34,503 nt of DNA, from assembly GCA_017861285.1 (NCBI GenBank), contig JAGFXO010000005.1, positions 1-34,503 on the forward strand, in the 5' to 3' direction. The stretch comes from Geobacteraceae bacterium (GTDB lineage: Bacteria; Desulfobacterota; Desulfuromonadia; Geobacterales; Geobacteraceae). The notes under the pieces were generated by a model, which was not told the DNA's origin, searched no databases, and saw only the letters and a program-made list of their open reading frames with translations. A program made the translations under genes and the position numbers. Positions 23,695 to 32,645 of the stretch are shown here, one piece after another. Position 1 is the first letter of the stretch, and every line of letters starts with the position of its first letter.

Positions 23695-24345
23695 ATGAAT
23701 CAGCAAAATAATCACTCTGGACATACTCTGGGCTCACGGATCAAGGAAATCCGCCAGTCCAAAGGTCTTACCCAGAAAGAATTCGCCGATTCTCTCGGCA
23801 TCGTTCAGGGATTCCTGAGCGGTCTGGAAAGGGGGAAAAAGGTCCCTTCTGACACTCTTCTGATTGCCTTATGTCATCTCTATGAAATAAATAGGGAGTG
23901 GCTAAAGACGGGAAGCGGAGAAATTCACAAGTCTCTACCCCCTCAAGCGTCAATTGCGCACTCTACGGGAAACGCGATCATTCCACTACTCAAGCAGATA
24001 TCTCCGGACTTTCCCCAGGAGATAATGAGAGAGGATGTCTCCGACCGTATTTCCTTGCCCGATATGCCCGAAGGCTGCTATTCGATAATCAGCTACGGAG
24101 ATTTCATGGCCCCCACTATCCGTGACGGAGACCTTGTGATCTTCATGCCGGGATGTGATATCCGCAACAGGGATATTGTCCTGGTTCGCAATAAATGGGG
24201 CGAAGCCATCCTGAGAAGGTACCGGTTGAGGACAAACGAGATCTTTCTGGCGCCCGACAACCCCGCTTATGCGCCTTTTAAACCTGATCCGAACACAAGG
24301 ATAATCGGAAAGGTCGTTGACGTATGGAGAAAAATCCGGCTTTGA
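23695..24345 (+). CDS. XRE/S24-like regulator with degenerate protease site
   Basis: The protein has 216 residues. The N-terminal XRE helix-turn-helix (about 12-67) is well formed (LGSRIKEIRQSKGLTQKEFADSLGI, then a recognition helix and LERGKKVPS). The C-terminal half has the LexA/CI S24 fold: YSIISYGDFMAPTIRDGDLVIF (129-150) and a strand pair ending near the C-terminus. In active members the motif is Gly-Asp-Ser-Met, and a Lys follows in the later strand. Here Ser is Phe137 and the Lys position is Arg (174/175), so self-cleavage should be impossible. It may act as a ligand- or partner-controlled repressor dimer. ATG 23695 is used; upstream TTG 23677 has no ribosome site, and the site for 23695 is weak too. 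No other phage gene is near. Confidence 0.85.
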   Translation: MNQQNNHSGHTLGSRIKEIRQSKGLTQKEFADSLGIVQGFLSGLERGKKVPSDTLLIALCHLYEINREWLKTGSGEIHKSLPPQASIAHSTGNAIIPLLKQISPDFPQEIMREDVSDRISLPDMPEGCYSIISYGDFMAPTIRDGDLVIFMPGCDIRNRDIVLVRNKWGEAILRRYRLRTNEIFLAPDNPAYAPFKPDPNTRIIGKVVDVWRKIRL

Positions 24346-24388
24346 TATCCTGCTGCTTTTCTTATGCTCTTTGCCGCATATCGTTTCC

Positions 24389-24877
24389 CTATCCCTCGAT
24401 ACCCACCTGCACAAGTACGGGCTTCAGGATACGCTCGGCATCTCTCGGCGAAAGGCCGACCAGATAACCCCTCTTTCCGCCGTTGATATATATCGTCGGC
24501 AGTTCAAGAATTGACTCTTCCATGAAAACGGGCATCCTTTTTTTTGTGCCAAAGGGTGAAGTCCCCCCTACCATGTAACCTGAATGTTTGCGGGCGGAAT
24601 CGGGGGAACAGGGTGTTACGGATTTTACGCCGATGAATCTCGCCAGGTCTTTGGTTGAAACCTGCCTGTCACCGTGCATAAGGACGATCATGGGGTTTTT
24701 TGCATCGTCCTCCATGATCAGGGTCTTGATAACGGCGTGTTCGTCAAGATGCAATTCCCGTGCGGGAACCGACGTCCCCCCTTTTTCTTCGTAGTTGTAG
24801 TAATGGTCCGAAAAGGCCGCTTTTTCCGTGCGCAACTCACGAATTGCAGGGGTAACGGAAACTTTTTCCTTTGCCAT
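24389..24877 (-). CDS. ybaK: Cys-tRNA(Pro)/Cys-tRNA(Cys) deacylase YbaK
   Basis: The protein has 162 residues, the family length. It carries the YbaK/EbsC (INS-like) editing fold with the markers expected of YbaK: an HAVIKTLIMEDD strand with the catalytic-site Lys, HGDRQVSTKDLARFIG, and the diagnostic GYMVGGTSPFGTKK loop followed by PVFMEESIL. YbaK hydrolyses Cys wrongly attached to tRNA(Pro) by prolyl-tRNA synthetase, in the cytosol and usually without its own tRNA specificity. GAAGG precedes the ATG. It lies downstream of the cold shock gene, from which a terminator separates it, so it probably has its own promoter between 24878 and 24922. It converges on the XRE gene with 43 bp between and no hairpin seen. 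Confidence 0.93.
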   Translation of the reverse strand: MAKEKVSVTPAIRELRTEKAAFSDHYYNYEEKGGTSVPARELHLDEHAVIKTLIMEDDAKNPMIVLMHGDRQVSTKDLARFIGVKSVTPCSPDSARKHSGYMVGGTSPFGTKKRMPVFMEESILELPTIYINGGKRGYLVGLSPRDAERILKPVLVQVGIEG

Positions 24878-24922
24878 GGTATAACCTTCAACAGATGTTC
24901 TCTACCCTACATGATATCATAC

Positions 24923-24950
24923 AAAAAAAGCCCCGCATGAACGGGGCTTT
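24923..24950 (-). terminator. rho-independent terminator of the cold shock gene
   Basis: On the minus strand a nine-pair stem (bases 24950-24942 with 24935-24927, AAAGCCCCG type) is followed by seven T residues (24929-24923). It lies 21 bases past the cold shock protein stop codon. Confidence 0.9.
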
Positions 24951-24971
24951 CAAGGCTACTCGTGAGATGTA

Positions 24972-25172
24972 TCAAATCTTGTTGACGTTAGCGGCCTGAA
25001 GTCCTTTTGCGCCCTGCACAACGTCGAAAGAAACCTCCTGGCCCTCTTGCAGGCTTCGAAATCCGTCCCCCTGGATGGCGGAAAAATGTACGAAGACATC
25101 GTCGCCGTTTTCCTGCTCGATGAAACCGAAACCCTTGCTGTCATTAAACCACTTTACTACACCTTTTGCCAT
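24972..25172 (-). CDS. cold shock protein (CspA family)
   Basis: This 66-residue protein is one complete cold shock domain. It begins [18 protein letters not shown], with RNP1 Lys-Gly-Phe-Gly-Phe-Ile, followed by RNP2 Val-Phe-Val-His-Phe and the GQEVSFDV strand. It binds single-stranded RNA and DNA through these aromatic residues and acts as an RNA chaperone in the cytosol. Family proteins are not always cold-induced, and the paralog cannot be named from sequence alone. AGGAGGGAG gives it a very strong ribosome site, fitting high expression. It has its own strong terminator, so it is a single-gene unit downstream of ppdK. Confidence 0.95.
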   Translation of the reverse strand: MAKGVVKWFNDSKGFGFIEQENGDDVFVHFSAIQGDGFRSLQEGQEVSFDVVQGAKGLQAANVNKI

Positions 25173-25279
25173 TACTGCTCCCTCCTGTGACGTGCTTCCT
25201 GGTATTTTACGGGCATAATCCGGTGCCCCGAGAGAATCTATTGTCAGCGTTCCACCCTTTTTCCGACCAGTCGGCCGTT

Positions 25280-27931
25280 TTACTTCAGTGCGGCATGCGC
25301 CGCGGCAAGGCGTGCGATAGGAACGCGGAATGGTGAACAGGAGACGTAATCAAGACCGATTTTATGGCAGAAAACTACCGAGTCGGGGTCCCCCCCGTGT
25401 TCGCCGCATATTCCCAGTTTTATACCGGGTCTTGTGGAACGCCCCTTCTCACACCCCATGATAACCAGTTGACCGACGCCGTCCTGATCGAGAGTCACAA
25501 ACGGGTCATCCGGAAGGAGACCCTCCTCAACATACTGGGGGAGGAATTTGCCGGCATCGTCACGGGACAGGCCGAAAGTGGTCTGGGTAAGATCATTCGT
25601 GCCGAACGAAAAGAATTCAGCCTCCCGTGCGATTTCATCCGCAGTCAGCGCTGCCCTTGGAAGTTCTATCATGGTGCCCACAAGGTATTCCACCCTGACT
25701 CCGTAGCGCTCCATAACCTCTTCGCAGACCCGCACAGCGTTCTCCCTGAGAGTCTTCAGTTCCGAAACCGTTGCCACAAGCGGTATCATGATTTCCGGCA
25801 CCAGGCTGAATCCTTCGTTTTTCGTCAGTTCGCAGGCCGCTTCCATGATTGCCTGTACCTGCAGATCGTAAATTTCCGGATATGTAATACCGAGACGACA
25901 GCCGCGATGGCCGAGCATCGGGTTGAATTCATGGAGATAATCGACTTTTGACATCAGGGTCTGGGCGCTGACGCCCATTGTCTGCGCCAGTGCCTCGATA
26001 TCCTTCGTTTCATGGGGAAGGAACTCGTGGAGGGGCGGGTCGAGGAGCCGTATGGTGACGGGAAGTCCCTTCATTTCCGTGAAGATTCCTTTGAAATCGC
26101 CCTTCTGCATCGGCAGGATCTTTGCGAGGGCCTTCTTTCTAGCTTCGACGGAGTCGGCAAGGATCATTTCCCGCACGGCAGCTATGCGGTCCGCCTCGAA
26201 GAACATGTGTTCCGTTCGGGTCAGGCCGATCCCTTCGGCGCCGAATTCGCGAGCTGTCCTTGCATCGGCGGGAGTATCGGCATTGGTGCGCACCTTCAGT
26301 GTTTTGAATTTATCTACCCACCCCATGAGGGTGCCGAAGTCGCCGGTCAATTGCGGAGGAACCGTAGGAACAAGACCCAGCATCACTTCACCGGTGGAGC
26401 CATCGAGGGTTATAATATCACCTTTTTTCACCTCGATGCCGTTAACGGTAAATTCATTTGTTGAGTAATCCACCTTTATTTCGCCGCAGCCTGCTACGCA
26501 GCATTTACCCATACCGCGGGCAACGACGGCAGCGTGAGATGTCATGCCGCCACGGGCAGTGAGAATTCCTTGCGCCGCATGCATGCCGTGAATGTCTTCC
26601 GGACTGGTTTCGATGCGGACGAGAATGACCTTCAACCCTATTTTTGCCGCGACTTCAGCCTCGTCGGCGGTAAAGACAACTTCGCCGCTGGCAGCCCCGG
26701 GGGAAGCAGGGAGACCCTTAGCGATGACTTTCCTGGGGGCTTTTGGATCGAGGGACGGATGCAGCAGCTGGTCAAGCTGGCTTGGCATTACCCGCAAAAC
26801 GGCGGCTTTTTCGTCTATCAGACCCTCCTTTACCATGTCAACGGCAATTTTCACGGCCGCCCGGGCAGTACGCTTTCCGGTGCGTGTCTGAAGCATGTAC
26901 AGTCTACCCTTTTCAATGGTGAACTCGATATCCTGCATGTCAACATAATGCTTTTCCAGAATTGCACGGATCTTCACCAGTTGCTGGTAACATTCCGGAA
27001 GAACCTCTTCCATGGACTGGACGCCGTCTTTCTTTTTTGTCTTGCTGAGCGGCTGCGGAGTGCGGATCCCCGCAACGACATCCTCTCCCTGTGCGTTAAC
27101 CAGATATTCGCCGTAGAAATAGTTGTCTCCCGTGGAAGGATCCCTGGTGAAGGCAACCCCGGTCGCGCAGTTATTTCCCATATTGCCGAATACCATGGAC
27201 TGAATGTTAACGGCCGTACCCCATTCGGCTGGAATGTTGTTCAGCTTCCTGTACGTGATCGCACGCTGATTCATCCATGACCCGAATACCGCCCCGATGG
27301 CTCCCCACAGCTGCTCCTGGGGGTCTTCAGGGAAATCCCTGCCGAGCACCTCCCTGATTTTCCCCTTGAAAGTGATGACCAACTCCTTCCAGTCTGCCGC
27401 AGAAAGCTCCGTATCGAGGTCGACCCCTTCTTCCTCTTTCTTTCTTTCAAGAATATGCTCCAGTATGGAACCATCCATTCCCATGACTACGTTGGAATAC
27501 ATCTGGACGAAACGGCGATAGGCATCATAGGCAAAACGCTCATCCCCGCTCTGATCGATGATTCCCCGGATGGTGACATCATTGAGCCCCAGGTTGAGGA
27601 TTGTATCCATCATGCCCGGCATGGAAGCACGAGCGCCGGAACGCACCGAAACGAGCAGGGGATTCTTTGGGTCACCGAACTTCTTCCCCATTAATTCCTC
27701 GATCTTGCGCATATTCAAATCCACCTCTTCCTTGAGAGTTGGCGGATAATTCCGATCGTTATCATAGAATTCGCTGCAGACTTCCGTGGTAATGGTAAAT
27801 CCCGCCGGAACCGGTAGCCCGATGCTGGTCATCTCAGCAAGGTTTGCCCCCTTGCCGCCGAGCAGACTTTTCATCTCCCCTGTTCCTTCAGCCTTGCCGT
27901 CACCGAAGAAGTACACATATTTCGCAGCCAT
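25280..27931 (-). CDS. ppdK: pyruvate, phosphate dikinase
   Basis: The protein has 883 residues, the full family length. The N-terminal ATP-grasp domain opens with [23 protein letters not shown] and contains [25 protein letters not shown]. The central phospho-His domain has [16 protein letters not shown] with the catalytic His. The C-terminal PEP/pyruvate TIM barrel includes [18 protein letters not shown] and the GEHGGDP...[14 protein letters not shown] end with its catalytic Cys. The enzyme interconverts pyruvate, ATP and phosphate with PEP, AMP and PPi, which in an acetate-oxidising anaerobe supports gluconeogenesis. GGAGG lies before the ATG. It is the last gene of the recO-glyQ-glyS-ppdK string, but a probable terminator after glyS suggests at least partial independence. 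Confidence 0.97.
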   Translation of the reverse strand: MAAKYVYFFGDGKAEGTGEMKSLLGGKGANLAEMTSIGLPVPAGFTITTEVCSEFYDNDRNYPPTLKEEVDLNMRKIEELMGKKFGDPKNPLLVSVRSGARASMPGMMDTILNLGLNDVTIRGIIDQSGDERFAYDAYRRFVQMYSNVVMGMDGSILEHILERKKEEEGVDLDTELSAADWKELVITFKGKIREVLGRDFPEDPQEQLWGAIGAVFGSWMNQRAITYRKLNNIPAEWGTAVNIQSMVFGNMGNNCATGVAFTRDPSTGDNYFYGEYLVNAQGEDVVAGIRTPQPLSKTKKKDGVQSMEEVLPECYQQLVKIRAILEKHYVDMQDIEFTIEKGRLYMLQTRTGKRTARAAVKIAVDMVKEGLIDEKAAVLRVMPSQLDQLLHPSLDPKAPRKVIAKGLPASPGAASGEVVFTADEAEVAAKIGLKVILVRIETSPEDIHGMHAAQGILTARGGMTSHAAVVARGMGKCCVAGCGEIKVDYSTNEFTVNGIEVKKGDIITLDGSTGEVMLGLVPTVPPQLTGDFGTLMGWVDKFKTLKVRTNADTPADARTAREFGAEGIGLTRTEHMFFEADRIAAVREMILADSVEARKKALAKILPMQKGDFKGIFTEMKGLPVTIRLLDPPLHEFLPHETKDIEALAQTMGVSAQTLMSKVDYLHEFNPMLGHRGCRLGITYPEIYDLQVQAIMEAACELTKNEGFSLVPEIMIPLVATVSELKTLRENAVRVCEEVMERYGVRVEYLVGTMIELPRAALTADEIAREAEFFSFGTNDLTQTTFGLSRDDAGKFLPQYVEEGLLPDDPFVTLDQDGVGQLVIMGCEKGRSTRPGIKLGICGEHGGDPDSVVFCHKIGLDYVSCSPFRVPIARLAAAHAALK

Positions 27932-28008
27932 TGCAATCCTCCTCTGTTCTTTGTTCTCTCCGCGAGAAAATGAAATGTTTTCTATCTGTCAATCAACTGA
28001 ACGTAAAT

Positions 28009-28049
28009 AAAAAAATGAGCGAAACCCGGAATCGGGCCCCCCGCTCCGG
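28009..28049 (-). terminator. probable terminator after glyS
   Basis: Right after the glyS stop, the minus strand forms an imperfect G/C hairpin. Bases 28049-28045 pair with 28030-28026, and inside that 28043-28040 pair with 28036-28033. Ten bases later come seven T residues (28015-28009). The T-run is further from the stem than usual, so termination may be weak and allow read-through into ppdK. Confidence 0.45.
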
Positions 28050-30173
28050 TTATATGGAAATTTTCGCGAAATCCGCAATATTGCCGAACATCCTGGCTAT
28101 TCCCGTCAAGAGGGCAAGCCTGTTATTACGAACCCTTTCGTCATCCGACATGACCATAACGGTATCGAAAAAGAGGTCGACAGACTCCTTCAGCGTCGCA
28201 ATTTCCGCAAGAGCGGCCAGGTAATCCCGATCGGCTATTTTCACTTCAGCGTTTTTCGAAACGGTACGATAGGAAGCGTATAAACGCCTCTCTGCGTCCT
28301 CCTGGAAAAGCCCTTCCGCCGGCGGTACGTCCACCCCTCCCTTGACGATGTTGCAGACGCGCTTGAATGCCACGGCCAGGGGTTCAAAGTCCGGGCGCCT
28401 CTTGAATTCGGACAAAGCGGCAATTTTTGCCGCTGTCTCGACCAGATCGTCAAACGATGCCGCCACCACGGCTTCCACCACGTCGCCGGGGAAACGGTCG
28501 GCCAACAGGTTGACAAAGCGGCCCTTGAAGAACTCCAGGACCTCTTTATGAACCTTTTCCCGCTCGCGGGTGATTTTGCATTGGAGCAGATCGAGGGATG
28601 CCGTGATGAAGCTGGTGAGCGGCAGTCGGTACCCCTTGTCCAGCGTGATATTGATGATGCCGATGGCCGAGCGCCGCAGGCCGTAAGGATCGGCCGAGCC
28701 GGTCGGGATGAGCCCTACACCGAAACAACCACAGATTGTATCCATCTTGTCGGCGAGTGAAACAAAGGCGCCGATATCGGAAGAGGGGAGCTCGCCCCCG
28801 GCTTGAGTAGGGAGGTAGTGCTCAGCAATGGCGTTGGCCACTTCGGCATCCTCGCCATCATGCAATGCGTATTCCCGCCCCATGATTCCCTGGACTTCCG
28901 GGAATTCCCCAACCATGCCGGTAACGAGATCGGCCTTACATAAAGTCGCTGCTCTGTGTACCTTGTCAAGGACCGGCTCGTTCAGGCCGGCCGCCAGCCA
29001 ATGTGCAAGCTGCCGAAAACGCTCCATCTTTTCAAAGGAGGTGCCCAGCTTCTGCTGATAGACCACGCTTTTGAGCGCCTCGACGCGCTTCTCGAGAGGT
29101 ACCTTTTTATCCTCCTCGAAGAAGAAGCGGGCATCGGAAAGGCGGGCACGCAGCACCCTCTCGTTACCCTTCACCACGACGGAAGGATCGTCCGCCAGAG
29201 TGTTGGGGATCGTTATGAAAACGGGGAGGAGCCTGCCGCCCTCGTCGATTACCGAGAAGTAGCGCTGATGGCTTCGCATGGAGGTGATCAGGACCTCTTT
29301 CGGCACCTCGAGGAAGCTCCGGTCGAATGTACCATGGACGGCGCTCGGGTATTCGACGAGATAGGTCACCTCATCAAGCAGCCCCTCGTCCGGCAGGAGC
29401 TGACCCCCGGAGGCCTTCGCCACCCGGTGGGTTTCGCGGCGAATGATCTCTTTTCTGCGTGCCGGGTCGGGAATGACGAAATGCCGCTCGCACTCTTCCA
29501 GGTAATGGGCGAAGTCGCGCACCGGAAAAGGCTGATTGGCCATGAAACGGTGGCCGCGGGAAACACTGCCGCTCTCGATGTTGCCGAAGGTGAACGGCAC
29601 GACGGTGCCGTCGAACAGGGCCACGATCCAATGGATTGGACGCGCAAAGCGGACATCCAGGTCGCCCCAGCGCATCGATTTCCGGAACGGGATGTTCACG
29701 ATAAGGCGCGGCAGGATTTCAGACAGCAGTTCATGGGTCGGACGGCCGGTCTCGGTTCTGGTCACCGCAAGCTTCAAAACTTTCCCGGCTTCGACAAGCT
29801 CGATTCTCGCATTGTGAAAGGTGGCGATTACTCCCGGCGAAAAAACGGTGCCATCTATCTGCAGAGGAGAGCCATCCCATCCTTTGCCGCGGAGGAAGCC
29901 CTCGCCTGCGCGAGTCAATCTGGCATCGGCATCGAAAGCAACATTTGTTGCCGGACCCGTATCGGTAATTTCCGCATCGGGCTGGACCGTCGAGATATCT
30001 TTCACCTGCAGGGCAAGGCGGCGCGGGGTAGCGAGAGTCCTGATCCCGTCGAAGGTAAGGCGGGCATTCGTCAACTCCTTTGCGATGATGCTTTCCATGT
30101 CGGCCATGGCTTTGTGGAGGAACCCGGCCGGGATCTCTTCTGTACCGATTTCCAGGAACAGTTCTTTTGCCAT
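28050..30173 (-). CDS. glyS: glycyl-tRNA synthetase beta subunit
   Basis: The protein has 707 residues, a little above the usual 690. It starts with the family signature [23 protein letters not shown] and continues with LATPRRLALQVKDIS, FRKSMRWGDLDVRFARPIHWIVALFDG, HRFMANQPFPVRDF and, in the HD-like core, DLVTGMVGEFPEVQGIMGREYALHDGEDAEVANAIAEHYLPTQAGGELPSSDIGAFVSLADKMDTICGCF. The C-terminal part is the DALR anticodon-binding region (FFDTVMVMSDDERVRNNRLALL). It pairs with GlyQ as an alpha2-beta2 enzyme; beta recognises tRNA. Its ATG overlaps the glyQ TGA by one base (TGATG), and AAAGGAGG lies upstream, so the subunits are translationally coupled for equal supply. Confidence 0.97.
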   Translation of the reverse strand: MAKELFLEIGTEEIPAGFLHKAMADMESIIAKELTNARLTFDGIRTLATPRRLALQVKDISTVQPDAEITDTGPATNVAFDADARLTRAGEGFLRGKGWDGSPLQIDGTVFSPGVIATFHNARIELVEAGKVLKLAVTRTETGRPTHELLSEILPRLIVNIPFRKSMRWGDLDVRFARPIHWIVALFDGTVVPFTFGNIESGSVSRGHRFMANQPFPVRDFAHYLEECERHFVIPDPARRKEIIRRETHRVAKASGGQLLPDEGLLDEVTYLVEYPSAVHGTFDRSFLEVPKEVLITSMRSHQRYFSVIDEGGRLLPVFITIPNTLADDPSVVVKGNERVLRARLSDARFFFEEDKKVPLEKRVEALKSVVYQQKLGTSFEKMERFRQLAHWLAAGLNEPVLDKVHRAATLCKADLVTGMVGEFPEVQGIMGREYALHDGEDAEVANAIAEHYLPTQAGGELPSSDIGAFVSLADKMDTICGCFGVGLIPTGSADPYGLRRSAIGIINITLDKGYRLPLTSFITASLDLLQCKITREREKVHKEVLEFFKGRFVNLLADRFPGDVVEAVVAASFDDLVETAAKIAALSEFKRRPDFEPLAVAFKRVCNIVKGGVDVPPAEGLFQEDAERRLYASYRTVSKNAEVKIADRDYLAALAEIATLKESVDLFFDTVMVMSDDERVRNNRLALLTGIARMFGNIADFAKISI

Positions 30174-31051
30174 CAGCGGCCTCCTTTCAACAGCGGAAAC
30201 CCGAGCCGCTCACGCATCTGCAGATACCCCTCGGCGCAAAGCCTTGCAATGTTTCTCACCTTTCCGATATAAGAGGCCCGCTCGGTAACCGAGATGGCTC
30301 CACGGGCGTCGAGCAGGTTGAATGCATGGGAACATTTCATCACATAATCGTAGGCCGGCAAGACCAGCCCGCGTTCCACAAGCCGGATGCACTCCGTTTC
30401 ATACATGGTAAAGAGCTGAAGCAGCATCGCAACATCCGCCTCTTCAAAGTTGTACGTGGAGAACTCCACTTCGGTCTGGTGGTGGATGTCACCGTATTTC
30501 ACGCCTTCGATCCACTGGAGGTCATAGACATTGTCGACACCCTGAAGGTACATGGCAATCCGTTCGCAGCCGTAGGTTATTTCCGAGGAAACCGGTTTGA
30601 GATCGATGCCCCCTGCCTGCTGGAAATAGGTGAACTGGGTGATTTCCATGCCGTCCAGCCAAACTTCCCAGCCCAATCCCCATGCTCCCAGCGTGGGGGA
30701 TTCCCAGTCGTCCTCCACGAAACGGATGTCGTGCTGGTTGGGATTGATGCCGAAAGCTTTCAGTGACTCCAGGTAAATGTCCAGTATATTCATCGGAGAG
30801 GGCTTCATGATTACCTGGAACTGATAGTAGTGCTGAAGGCGGTTGGGATTTTCACCGTAACGGCCGTCGGTGGGCCTGCGGGAAGGCTCGACGTAGGCCA
30901 CATTCCACGGCTCGGGTCCGAGGACGCGAAGAAAGGTCGCTGGATTGAAGGTGCCGGCCCCTTTTTCCACATCATAAGGCTGCTGGATGACGCAACCCTG
31001 CCGCGCCCAGAAGCCCTGGAGGGAAAGAATCAGATCCTGAAAAGTCAACAC
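30173..31051 (-). CDS. glyQ: glycyl-tRNA synthetase alpha subunit
   Basis: The protein has 292 residues and is the catalytic subunit of the two-subunit bacterial GlyRS. Diagnostic blocks are [97 protein letters not shown] and [15 protein letters not shown], with class II motif 2 and 3 residues. It charges tRNA(Gly) together with GlyS. The start is ambiguous. GTG at 31051 is only 4 bases after GGAGG, while the next codon, TTG at 31048, sits at a better 7 bases and would give the usual family start Met-Thr-Phe-Gln-Asp. The 205 bp to recO (31052-31256) show no gene and no T-box-like leader. Confidence 0.97.
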   Translation of the reverse strand: MLTFQDLILSLQGFWARQGCVIQQPYDVEKGAGTFNPATFLRVLGPEPWNVAYVEPSRRPTDGRYGENPNRLQHYYQFQVIMKPSPMNILDIYLESLKAFGINPNQHDIRFVEDDWESPTLGAWGLGWEVWLDGMEITQFTYFQQAGGIDLKPVSSEITYGCERIAMYLQGVDNVYDLQWIEGVKYGDIHHQTEVEFSTYNFEEADVAMLLQLFTMYETECIRLVERGLVLPAYDYVMKCSHAFNLLDARGAISVTERASYIGKVRNIARLCAEGYLQMRERLGFPLLKGGR

Positions 31052-31256
31052 ATTTCCTCCACTCTATAATTAACAGTATGAATAAACGTAAAATGACTGT
31101 TTGCATATCCCGGCAACAGGTGGATTTGCCCTTTACTCAGAGAGAATGCAGAAATGCCGGCTACCTGGGTGTCCTCGATTACTTTAAATGTGGCTAAAAC
31201 AGCGGGACTTGCTAGATTATCCTGTAACAGGCTCCTGTGTCAAGGGCTATTGGTTG

Positions 31257-32003
31257 CTAATATTCATCTGTCCGCACTGTTTCCTGCAAAAAGGAAAGGG
31301 AGTTCAGAGGACGGTTCAGGTGTGCATCAATGCTCGCATCGAGGATTTCACCTGCTTCCGGAAGCGTGCTGCCCGGAAACCGAATTTTCCCGAATTGCCC
31401 CGTACGCATTGCCATGCCGAGCAACAAGAGAGTGTCGGGGGAGATCTTTCGCCCATTCCGGCTGCATGAGCCGCAAAAAATGCCTTGAGACTGAGGCTGG
31501 AAGCGCACGTCAGCAATGGAGGCGAGTGGCGTGCCGCAGCGAACGCATTTTTCGAGGGGGATTCGATACCCGAGTATATTGAGCAGGTTCGCTTCGAAGA
31601 AGCGGCGGTCATCCTCCACGGCAGGAGCCGAATTGAGGTATTCAAGGTAGGAGGCAAGCAGACGGTATAGCCTCGTATTCGGTTGCGCTTCCGGGATCAA
31701 ACGATCGACCAGTTCGCATGCATACCCGGCATACCCTATCTTTGCAAGATCTTCGCGAATGCGGGGGAAAATCGTCAGGACATCAACGCTCTCCAGGCGT
31801 GAAATCGTTTCTTTCAGTACGACCCGTATCTGCAGCCTGGCAAAAATTTCGAGGGCGCCGCCAAAGCGTTTCCTGCTTTTTTTAGCGTAACGCGCAATAC
31901 TTCCCATCTTGCCGTGTTCACGGGTAAAGATGGTAACGATTTTATCGGATTCGCCGTAGTCCCGAACAACCAGGACAATTGCCTCACAATCATTTGCCGG
32001 CAT
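31257..32003 (-). CDS. recO: DNA repair protein RecO
   Basis: The protein has 248 residues. The N-terminal OB-fold (1-80) begins CEAIVLVVRDYGESDKIVTIFTREHGKMGSIARYAKKSRKRFGGALE, matching the RecO signature for single-strand DNA and SSB contact. The helical C-terminus holds a four-Cys zinc site, Cys153-x2-Cys156 and Cys177-x2-Cys180, which is present in most RecO but lost in E. coli. RecO loads RecA onto SSB-coated gaps together with RecR. The gene begins 4 bp after the stop of the TPR gene, so the two are cotranscribed; its ribosome site is weak (GGGGTG), consistent with coupling. There is no hairpin visible between it and glyQ. Confidence 0.95.
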   Translation of the reverse strand: MPANDCEAIVLVVRDYGESDKIVTIFTREHGKMGSIARYAKKSRKRFGGALEIFARLQIRVVLKETISRLESVDVLTIFPRIREDLAKIGYAGYACELVDRLIPEAQPNTRLYRLLASYLEYLNSAPAVEDDRRFFEANLLNILGYRIPLEKCVRCGTPLASIADVRFQPQSQGIFCGSCSRNGRKISPDTLLLLGMAMRTGQFGKIRFPGSTLPEAGEILDASIDAHLNRPLNSLSFLQETVRTDEY

Positions 32004-32007
32004 GATT

Positions 32008-32451
32008 CTACCGGCACCCCAGCTTTTTCAGCAACATACCGCAAAACTTGTTCAGGGGGTGTTCTCTTTTCAGGGATGGAATAACCGGGTTTTTTCTCGT
32101 CCCGAGCTTTTCCAGTTCCAGGATAATTCCCTGATTATATTCGAATCGAAGTCCCTCCCGCATTGTTTGCAGCGCTTTTTCCTTTTGGCCGGAAAGAATG
32201 TAAATCCTCCCGAGGTTGAGGTAATGCAAAGCATTGTCCGGATCTTTCTCCAGTGCTTCCTTGCAGAGATCGATTGCTTCCTGGTGTTGTCCGCGGACTT
32301 TTGCCAGGCAGAAAGCCAGGTGGGAGCAATACAGGGGGGTTTTTTCGAGGGCGGTTGCCTGTTCGAAGCAGACCAGCGCAAGGTATACGTGGTCGTTGGT
32401 AAGGGCGTTCAATCCTTTCTCGTAGATTTCGTCAGCCTGCATATTGGGCAT
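32008..32451 (-). CDS. TPR-repeat protein upstream of recO
   Basis: The protein has 147 residues. It is built of about three tetratricopeptide repeats: ADEIYEKGLNALTNDHVYLALVCFEQA, then PLYCSHLAFCLAKVRGQHQEAIDLCKEALEKDPDN, then ALHYLNLGRIYILSGQKEKALQTMREGLRFEYNQ. A basic C-terminal tail rich in Lys and Arg (LEKLGTRKNPVIPSLKREHPLNKF) follows. There is no signal peptide, so it should be a cytosolic adaptor. The start at 32451 has GAGG eight bases upstream; the open frame continues to 32616, but the added 55 residues look like non-coding sequence and overlap the uvrC promoter region. The gene is directly upstream of recO (4 bp gap). Its partner is unknown. Confidence 0.82.
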   Translation of the reverse strand: MPNMQADEIYEKGLNALTNDHVYLALVCFEQATALEKTPLYCSHLAFCLAKVRGQHQEAIDLCKEALEKDPDNALHYLNLGRIYILSGQKEKALQTMREGLRFEYNQGIILELEKLGTRKNPVIPSLKREHPLNKFCGMLLKKLGCR

Positions 32452-32610
32452 GTCAAGACCTCGCCGGACAATGGTGTGAAAAAACTGACAGAAATAAACA
32501 TGTATGGCAAAAAACACAAGACGAAGAACAGTTGTTGTTTTCTTGCGAAGTGCTGCGTTCCCGGCGAGGAAATTTAATCCCCTGCTGCCTGTAAACCCGG
32601 CAAAATAGCT

Positions 32611-32638
32611 TTTCAAGCTGCTGCCATGAATTTATAAT
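32611..32638 (+). promoter_or_regulatory. uvrC promoter, possibly giving a leaderless mRNA
   Basis: A perfect TATAAT lies at 32633-32638, with a poor TTTCAA at 32611-32616 as -35 (16 bp spacing). The uvrC ATG at 32646 is only 7 bases past the -10, so transcription would start at or next to the start codon. No Shine-Dalgarno sequence is seen between. Confidence 0.5.
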
Positions 32639-32645
32639 AGCATGT

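Noticed and set aside
23695-24345. Prophage remnant, suggested by the CI-like regulator
   Set aside because: No integrase, structural, lysis or attachment sequence is nearby; the neighbours are ordinary chromosomal genes.
24545-24567. TTGGCACA on the minus strand, considered as a second sigma-54 promoter
   Set aside because: No GC at the -12 position, and it lies inside the ybaK coding sequence.
28956-30272. Plus-strand open frame of 438 residues
   Set aside because: It is antisense to glyS and glyQ; long antisense frames are expected at this GC content.
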